Below the pieces are notes generated by a model that worked only from the letters and a program-made list of their open reading frames with translations, was not told the origin of the DNA and did not search any database. Position numbers and translations under genes: made by a program. A DNA stretch of 20,432 bases. Origin: JAVBKV01 sp031553885 (GTDB taxonomy: Bacteria > Bacteroidota > Bacteroidia > Bacteroidales > Azobacteroidaceae). The stretch is taken from the NCBI GenBank assembly GCA_031553885.1, contig JAVBKV010000072.1:1-20432 (forward strand). Reading direction: 5' to 3'. Positions 15,863 to 20,432 of this stretch are shown here, in pieces; the first letter of the stretch is position 1; each line of letters starts with the position of its first letter.

Positions 15863-15876
15863 ACAAATATATTTGT
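15863..15876 (+). promoter_or_regulatory. -7 element inside a 14-bp palindrome, promoter of the TPR gene
   Basis: ACAAATATATTTGT is a perfect palindrome and contains TATATTTG (15868-15875), a match to TAnnTTTG, 20 nt before the ATG at 15896. A near-match to the -33 box, TTCG at 15845-15848, sits 19 nt upstream but lies in the nifJ terminator stem. Confidence 0.5.
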
Positions 15877-15895
15877 ATCAGATAAAATGGTTATA

Positions 15896-17224
15896 ATGAA
15901 AAAAATAATAGTGTTTCTTTTTGTCTGTTGCATTACACAAGCCGGATTTGCCCAACAATTTGATGAAGAGGTTATTATCAATGCCTGTCATTGCATCAAT
16001 CGTTCGGAGGGTAAGGAAAATATTGACTCGATCATTAATGACTGCCTTTCCAGGTCTTTATTGTTTTCGTTGGGAAAGGAAGGAATCAGTAAGGAAAAGC
16101 TGTTGGAGGATTATGCTGCGAGTGCCGGGAGCCAAAACCAGTCTACTTTCGGAACCTACTTAGAGATGCTTTCTAAAACGTGTTGGGCTACTCAGTTGCT
16201 GGTAGAGAAAAAACAGGCGCGCTATTACAAAATGTCGGATTCGGAACCGGCGAATCGTTACTATACGGAATGTCTTGATTATGAAAATAAAGAAGCATTG
16301 GACAGCGCCATTGTATCGGTAGAAAAAGCATTGGCTTCCGACAGTTTGTTTGTGTTTGCCTGGGACAAAGCCGGGGCGCTTTATGAAAAGAGGAATCAAC
16401 AAGATAAGGCGATTGTCTGTTTTCAACATTCTCTCCGTATTTTTCCGGAAGGGAATACGGCCCTGAACCGGCTGGGTTTGTTGTATCTGTCAGAAGAAGA
16501 TTACGAACAAGCCATGAAGATTTATACCCGGTTGATCAACTATTATCCAAAGAATATCGACGGATATCTGGGACTGGCCCGTATCAGCTTCCGGAACCGG
16601 GATTACCCGACTACCATCCGCCTGATTCAACACATTTACAGGGATTGCCAGGAAAAAAATCCGGAGTATCTCCCGGAGTGCAGGGAATACATGAAAGTCT
16701 CCTATTATTACATGAAAAAAGAAGGAAATGAAGATCTTTTCAGGGAAATAGCCGAAGAATTCGTACCTCCCCTTTACCAACCGGAAGATTTTGACCGGTT
16801 ACAGGATATGAAGTTGAATAGCGAAATCGATTGCCGCTTGATGGAACCCCAGGTGCTGATTTGTTCCGATTATATTTTGTCGACTCCCGTCAACCATTCG
16901 GACCAAAACCGGGAATACGCGATTGCGGCCGTTAAAAAATGGATGGAAAGTACACCCGATTTTATTTTTCATTTGAATAAAAACGTTGCTCCTGTCTTGG
17001 ATAAAAAAGGAGATGTGTTGCCTGTTTTTATTACGGCTATGGTTGAATTCAGTATCCGGAATCCGGAAAAAGGGAATGATCAGAAGGCAGTGGCTCTTTA
17101 TGCCTGGAACCGTTTTCTGGATTATGCTTCCAACCCTTCCAACAACATCCGGTTGACCGGAGCAATCAAAAAAATGATGAAAGCCCGGGAAAAAGGGACA
17201 TTGGAAAAACAACTGGCCTATTAG
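15896..17224 (+). CDS. Secreted tetratricopeptide-repeat protein of unknown role
   Basis: I chose the ATG at 15896 because it directly begins a signal peptide (MKKIIVFLFVCCITQAGFA, cleavage before Gln20); an in-frame ATG at 15887 would only add MVI. The product is 442 residues. Residues ~22-115 contain paired cysteines (Cys31, Cys33, Cys50, Cys96). Residues ~120-255 hold about four TPR-like helical hairpins, such as AWDKAGALYEKRNQQDKAIVCFQHSL and NRLGLLYLSEEDYEQAMKIYTRLINYYP, which usually bind proteins. The C-terminal 180 residues are helical and have no motif I recognise. It is exported, probably periplasmic. It has its own promoter after the nifJ terminator and converges with the porin gene, 7 nt away. 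The exact family is not recognised. Confidence 0.8.
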   Translation: MKKIIVFLFVCCITQAGFAQQFDEEVIINACHCINRSEGKENIDSIINDCLSRSLLFSLGKEGISKEKLLEDYAASAGSQNQSTFGTYLEMLSKTCWATQLLVEKKQARYYKMSDSEPANRYYTECLDYENKEALDSAIVSVEKALASDSLFVFAWDKAGALYEKRNQQDKAIVCFQHSLRIFPEGNTALNRLGLLYLSEEDYEQAMKIYTRLINYYPKNIDGYLGLARISFRNRDYPTTIRLIQHIYRDCQEKNPEYLPECREYMKVSYYYMKKEGNEDLFREIAEEFVPPLYQPEDFDRLQDMKLNSEIDCRLMEPQVLICSDYILSTPVNHSDQNREYAIAAVKKWMESTPDFIFHLNKNVAPVLDKKGDVLPVFITAMVEFSIRNPEKGNDQKAVALYAWNRFLDYASNPSNNIRLTGAIKKMMKAREKGTLEKQLAY

Positions 17225-17231
17225 TGCCGGC

Positions 17232-18539
17232 TTAAAATTTATACTGCAGGCGAAGTGTAAATACGTTATCTTTCCGCTCATGATTGTAGAGCGTACTGTG
17301 ATCAGAAATCGCATTGATTGCCGATTCGTTGTGATTTACTTCGTAATAAGCCATGATCCGGAAATTGTTGTTCCAGTCGTAAATACCACCGAAACCCAGG
17401 GTGCTGACAGCCAGATCGGCGAAAGAACTGTTGCTTCCGGCAACATCCACCTGGTTTGCTTCGAGTTTGGTGTTCGGATCGTAATAATCGTATTTCAGGC
17501 TTAGTTTGAAAGGCGTTTGACCGATATCCTGAATCAGATGAATGTAGTACCCCATGAAATCACGGATGTACAAACCGTCTCCGTTCTTTGCCATCACTTC
17601 TGCTGTCCATACCGCTTGAGAGGCATAATTGGGACTCTTGCTGCTCAGGATTGTTCCGGGCTGTACTCCCCAAAGGTATTCTCCCCGTAACCGGGTTGTT
17701 CCCCAATCGGTATGCCAGGCAATTTGTCCGTCGATTCCGAAGTATTCGCGTTTGGAATATGATCCCGGTTCTACTGTTTTTGATTGAAAGACGGATTGAC
17801 TCATCTGATAGGTCTTATTCGTAGGGTTCCAGACGCTTCCATTGTAATAGGAGATCCCAAGTCCGAGTTGAAGTACTTTCCCTTCCGAATGGTGGGCGCT
17901 CAGATGGCCCATAAAATCTTTCCGGTTGTCCGTATCGATGCGGATGCCATTACCGGCGAATATTCCGGCTTGTAATTTTAAAAAATCAAGAGGAGATCCG
18001 GGTTTAGGTTGGAGTAATATTCCTGCTCCCAGGTCGCGTTCGTCGGGAAACAGCCATTGATTGACCGTAGCGCGCTCGGGAGATTCCCGTAGCGATGAGG
18101 AGTAAGCCACTTCAAAGCCAAAAGGACGGTTATACACTCCTGCCCGGAAATAACTGCTTTGAGTCCAGGGATCTTTGGCCTGAAAGTAAGCATCTTTGAC
18201 CCCTATGTTTTTCTCAGTAATATCCAATTGAAATACTCCAGAGAAAATAGTTTCTTCATAAGCGATTTTGATCCGGCCCCGGCGGATTCCCATCCGGCTG
18301 ATGTTTTGTTCTCCGGGTTTTTCATTGATGGGATCTCCGACCTTCAGCGACAGCGCCTCTTCCTGTCCATTCTGGTATTGTCCCTGGATGTATCCGGAAA
18401 TTTTCACATTATTCAGTTTTCGTACTGTTTTTTCCAGGGAAGTGATACGGTCGACCAACGAGTCTTCGGGAAGTGTCTGGGAATAGGAAATTTTTCCGCT
18501 TAGTAACAAAATCGAAATAAAAATAACTTTTACTTTCAT
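17232..18539 (-). CDS. Outer-membrane porin, OprO/OprP (phosphate-selective porin) type
   Basis: A 435-residue beta-barrel protein. The signal peptide ends near SYS-Q21. A short coiled-coil (LVDRITSLEKTVRKL, about 28-42) precedes the barrel, as in OprO/P trimers. The barrel has alternating strands, RMGIRRGRIKIAYEETIFSGVFQLDI, the YFRAGVYNRPFGFEVAYSSSLRESPER block typical of the family, and a C-terminal Phe in LRLQYKF, the outer-membrane insertion signal. Family members pass phosphate or other anions; in Bacteroidota many are of unknown specificity, so the solute is not assigned. The gene converges on the TPR gene with only 7 nt between stops and no visible terminator. Confidence 0.9.
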   Translation of the reverse strand: MKVKVIFISILLLSGKISYSQTLPEDSLVDRITSLEKTVRKLNNVKISGYIQGQYQNGQEEALSLKVGDPINEKPGEQNISRMGIRRGRIKIAYEETIFSGVFQLDITEKNIGVKDAYFQAKDPWTQSSYFRAGVYNRPFGFEVAYSSSLRESPERATVNQWLFPDERDLGAGILLQPKPGSPLDFLKLQAGIFAGNGIRIDTDNRKDFMGHLSAHHSEGKVLQLGLGISYYNGSVWNPTNKTYQMSQSVFQSKTVEPGSYSKREYFGIDGQIAWHTDWGTTRLRGEYLWGVQPGTILSSKSPNYASQAVWTAEVMAKNGDGLYIRDFMGYYIHLIQDIGQTPFKLSLKYDYYDPNTKLEANQVDVAGSNSSFADLAVSTLGFGGIYDWNNNFRIMAYYEVNHNESAINAISDHSTLYNHERKDNVFTLRLQYKF

Positions 18540-18559
18540 AGAATTATATTTATCTGTTG

Positions 18560-18567
18560 CAAAGGTA
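18560..18567 (-). promoter_or_regulatory. Bacteroidota -7 promoter element for the porin
   Basis: The minus strand reads TACCTTTG, a match to TAnnTTTG, 20 nt before the porin ATG. The -33 region at the usual distance is not a good match. Confidence 0.5.
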
Positions 18568-18905
18568 AATCATTCCGATTACAAAATGGTTAAGGGATTT
18601 TTTTCTTGTGAATATTTTTTGTAACTACTTGGGGTGATTTGGGTATTCGAAGGCGATACAGACCAATATTTTTTTATACTTTGATCTGAAACTATGAATT
18701 TCAGTGATTTTATTTTATTTTTTTTAGTATTTAAAAATTAATTTGTAATATGTAATTTTATGGAATATAAATATTTTATACGTCTATCTATATAATGACT
18801 ATCTATTTATAAAAAATAAGACATCATGACAGCTTCTTTTTATTGTTATGATAATATTCTATTTTTTTGCAATAAAATTATTCTAAATGAAAATTATTAA
18901 AAATT
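18568..18905. other. AT-rich gene-free stretch before the lysis-like cassette
   Basis: About 340 nt with long A and T runs and visibly lower G+C than anything to its left. I find no TAnnTTTG element, terminator or convincing gene; the only short ATG frame (from 18826, 24 codons) has no support. The composition change marks the border between the housekeeping region and the phage-like genes. Confidence 0.6.
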
Positions 18906-19220
18906 ATGATAGATTTTTTAGTAACATATGCTGAACCTATATTGCTGTTTATTTCTGGTGGTGGATTAAGTGCAATTTTCACAGTTAAATATACACGTAA
19001 AACAGCACAGGCTGATGCAATGAAAGCGATTCAGGATGTTTATCAGGAAACTATTCAGGATTTACGTTCAGACAAAGAAATAATAAAAAAAGAAAATATG
19101 GAAATGAGAGATCAGATTTCCAATCTTGATAAAATAGTAAAGCAAAATTGTATAGATATTCATGAATTAAAAAGCTATAAATGTATTGTTTTGAATTGTA
19201 AAAACAGAAGAAAAGAATGA
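18906..19220 (+). CDS. Small membrane/coiled-coil protein, holin candidate
   Basis: A 104-residue protein with one hydrophobic segment (about 5-27, containing a GGG turn), then basic KYTRK, a charged helical or coiled-coil stretch (about 33-80) and a C-terminal end with Cys82, Cys93 and Cys98. Small proteins of this shape occur in Bacteroidales prophages next to amidases. The position just before an endolysin-like gene, with which it overlaps by 4 nt, suggests a holin or holin-associated role; that is inference from context, as holins share no sequence motif. It is the first gene of a three-gene overlapping unit. Its codon use is strongly AT-biased compared with the porin and nifJ, as expected for transferred DNA. 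Confidence 0.65.
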   Translation: MIDFLVTYAEPILLFISGGGLSAIFTVKYTRKTAQADAMKAIQDVYQETIQDLRSDKEIIKKENMEMRDQISNLDKIVKQNCIDIHELKSYKCIVLNCKNRRKE

Positions 19221-19627
19221 GAATGAGAAAAATAAACAAAATAATATTGCACTGTTCTGCAACAAAAGAAGGTCAATCTTTTACTGCAAAAGACATTGAC
19301 ATGTGGCATAAGCAAAGAGGGTGGAAAGGAATAGGTTATCATTACGTGATACTTTTGGATGGAACACTTCAGATTGGTCGTTCTGAATCTGAAATCGGTG
19401 CGCACACTATCGGACAAAATAACAATTCCATTGGGATTTGCTATATCGGAGGGGTCGATATAAATGAAAAACCCAAGGATACACGCACAGATCAGCAAAA
19501 AAATGCATTGAAAGGCCTTATTTCAGATTTACTGAAAAAATATCCGGAGGCAACCGTTCATGGTCATAATGAATTTGCAAACAAAGCATGTCCATGTTTT
19601 AATGTAAAAAAAGAATTTAAACAATGA
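19217..19627 (+). CDS. N-acetylmuramoyl-L-alanine amidase, T7-lysozyme type endolysin
   Basis: A 136-residue Amidase_2/PGRP-fold enzyme that cuts the amide bond between MurNAc and L-Ala in peptidoglycan. The spacing of the active site matches T7 lysozyme: zinc ligands His12 (ILHCSAT), His117 (GHNEF) and Cys125 (ACPCFN), with catalytic Tyr41 (GYHYV) and Lys123. There is no signal peptide, so it needs help to reach the wall, as phage endolysins do. The ATG at 19217 overlaps the previous stop (ATGA); a second ATG at 19223 would give a protein two residues shorter and fits MRKINKIILHCSAT equally well. It overlaps the next gene by 4 nt. Context and missing signal peptide favour a phage lysis enzyme over a wall-recycling amidase. 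Confidence 0.9.
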   Translation: MRMRKINKIILHCSATKEGQSFTAKDIDMWHKQRGWKGIGYHYVILLDGTLQIGRSESEIGAHTIGQNNNSIGICYIGGVDINEKPKDTRTDQQKNALKGLISDLLKKYPEATVHGHNEFANKACPCFNVKKEFKQ

Positions 19628-20133
19628 AACATTTGATATTCATATTGTTTGTTTGTATATTTTTGCTTTCCTGCAAATCACGACAAAAATCCATTTCTAC
19701 ATCAGAATTAAATCAAGAAACAAATATCAGTAATGACATATCATTGAGTGACTATAAACAACTATCGGGATTAACAGATCAAGTCATTAAAAAACTTGTC
19801 AATGAACAGCTGAACATTGGTATCAAACAGACAAAATATGATACTGATAAACCAGTAGTTGAAGGAACTGAAAAATATCCGGTAATTGAAGAGACTGAAA
19901 TTAGTATCAATAGGAAGGCAGACATGAAAGAAACAGACAGTATTCATCTGGAAATGAATAATGTATGTGCTATTAAATTAGATGACAATTCTGATATTAC
20001 CACCAAAATAACAGTTAAGACAAAGGAGAAAAAAGAAACAGGACTAAACGACTGGCAAAAATTACTGATGACCGTTGGCGGATTATTTATTATTGGTTTT
20101 TTTATTTCCATAATTATAAAAATAAAAAAATGA
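19624..20133 (+). CDS. Lipoprotein with C-terminal membrane anchor, unimolecular spanin candidate
   Basis: A 169-residue protein. The N-terminal end is a lipoprotein signal with lipobox FLLSC (Cys17 lipidated). The middle (about 60-135) is polar and rich in predicted beta strands (ISINRKADMKE, KITVKTKEKKE). A single hydrophobic segment (about 147-166, MTVGGLFIIGFFISIII) ends in KIKK. Lipid anchor at one end and inner-membrane anchor at the other is the architecture of unimolecular spanins such as T1 gp11, which join inner and outer membranes in the last step of phage lysis. The spanin call is inference from architecture and from its place right after an endolysin (ATGA overlap). It could instead be an ordinary membrane-anchored lipoprotein. 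Confidence 0.7.
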   Translation: MKHLIFILFVCIFLLSCKSRQKSISTSELNQETNISNDISLSDYKQLSGLTDQVIKKLVNEQLNIGIKQTKYDTDKPVVEGTEKYPVIEETEISINRKADMKETDSIHLEMNNVCAIKLDDNSDITTKITVKTKEKKETGLNDWQKLLMTVGGLFIIGFFISIIIKIKK

Positions 20134-20185
20134 GCTTGTTGTTCTATATCCTGAAATTTTAGAAAAATCATAAATCACATTAACA

Positions 20186-20308
20186 ATGGCTACAAAAAAA
20201 GAAAATTTATTGAAACGAATTGAAAATGTGCAACGAATTGTTGCAGAGAATTATGAGCCTGGTAATCAGAGCAAGTGTAAATTACAGGCATATAAGTACG
20301 TGATATAA
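20186..20308 (+). CDS. Short ORF, probably the truncated start of a small phage/mobile-element protein
   Basis: ATG at 20186 opens a 40-codon frame, MATKKENLLKRIENVQRIVA... ending ...KCKLQAYKYVI. The first 30 residues look like real protein: a charged helix followed by ENYEPGNQSKC. From memory, longer Bacteroidales hypothetical proteins start in a similar way, so the stop after only 40 residues suggests truncation near 20290-20308. It lies 52 nt after the spanin candidate, same strand, and shares its AT-rich codon use. Confidence 0.4.
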   Translation: MATKKENLLKRIENVQRIVAENYEPGNQSKCKLQAYKYVI

Positions 20309-20309
20309 A

Positions 20310-20432
20310 TTAGTTTTCATTATAATGGCAAAAATTGATTTTGAGATTGTTTCCCACATTAGACAGGCATCTGTTAGTTGCATAAAAGAGCATGTCCTTG
20401 TTTATATAATCTTCGGGATTAAGCCATTCCTT
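20310..20432 (-). CDS. Partial leftward ORF entering from the right edge
   Basis: Reading leftwards from the window edge, 40 codons are open to a TAA at 20310-20312, ending ...NLKINFCHYNEN. The composition (EWLNPEDY, DMLFYATNRCL) looks like a genuine C-terminal end. The overlapping rightward frame from ATG 20325 is also open to the edge, so the choice is uncertain. No family is recognised. Its stop lies 1 nt from the stop of the previous short ORF, which may mark a rearrangement joint. Confidence 0.35.
   Translation of the reverse strand, partial: KEWLNPEDYINKDMLFYATNRCLSNVGNNLKINFCHYNEN

Noticed and set aside
15887..15895. Upstream ATG for the TPR protein
   Set aside because: Adds only MVI before an otherwise typical signal peptide; the ATG at 15896 fits better.
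18826..18900. 24-codon frame before the lysis cassette
   Set aside because: Very short, in extremely AT-rich DNA, no motif.
18590..18900. AT-rich tract as a replication origin
   Set aside because: No iterons, DnaA-box cluster or replication gene seen; base composition alone is not evidence.
20325..20432. Rightward open frame from an ATG to the edge
   Set aside because: The overlapping leftward frame has more protein-like composition; the rightward frame cannot be excluded but has no support beyond being open.
1..20432. CRISPR array, tRNA, rRNA or SusC/SusD pair
   Set aside because: No regularly spaced repeats, no cloverleaf or rRNA-like sequence and no TonB-dependent receptor or SusD-like protein were found on either strand.

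Overview
The window comes from a member of the Bacteroidota, most likely Bacteroidales. The evidence is several upstream regions with the phylum's -7 element TAnnTTTG (one with a well-spaced TTTG at -33), start codons without clear Shine-Dalgarno sequences, many secreted glycoside hydrolases, and a large single-chain pyruvate:ferredoxin oxidoreductase, which indicates anaerobic metabolism. Species cannot be named from the sequence alone. Most of the window has moderate G+C; the last ~1.9 kb is strikingly AT-rich.

Layout. (1) 1-1507: decayed DNA. It holds an IS200/REP-associated transposase remnant with a frameshift and an internal deletion, a palindrome-rich spacer, and a secreted transglutaminase-like gene split by one frameshift in a short G run. 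(2) 1534-3913: an L-rhamnose module. rhaA (isomerase) and rhaT (proton symporter) overlap by 4 nt behind a -7 element and a 12-bp-arm imperfect inverted repeat that could be the operator. Kinase, aldolase and regulator genes are not in the window. (3) 3960-10847: a carbohydrate-release module built around a divergent promoter region. A secreted GH2 beta-galactosidase-like enzyme reads left. A GH78-like rhamnosidase fused to a CE4-type polysaccharide deacetylase, followed by a GH51 alpha-L-arabinofuranosidase, reads right. With rhaA/rhaT this fits uptake and use of rhamnose, galactose and arabinose from pectic or arabinogalactan side chains. No SusC/SusD pair or two-component sensor is present. 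(4) 10914-18539: mostly housekeeping genes. These are an AAA ATPase with Gln after the Walker B Asp, nifJ with a strong terminator, a secreted TPR protein, and an OprO/P-like porin on the opposite strand.

(5) 18568-20432: an AT-rich stretch carrying three tightly overlapping genes. They are a small membrane/coiled-coil protein (holin candidate), a T7-lysozyme-type amidase without signal peptide, and a lipoprotein with a C-terminal membrane anchor. The last is the architecture of a unimolecular spanin. Together they look like a compact phage-type lysis cassette, followed by a short, probably truncated ORF and the edge of another gene. This is the part most likely to repay attention, together with the GH78-CE4 fusion.
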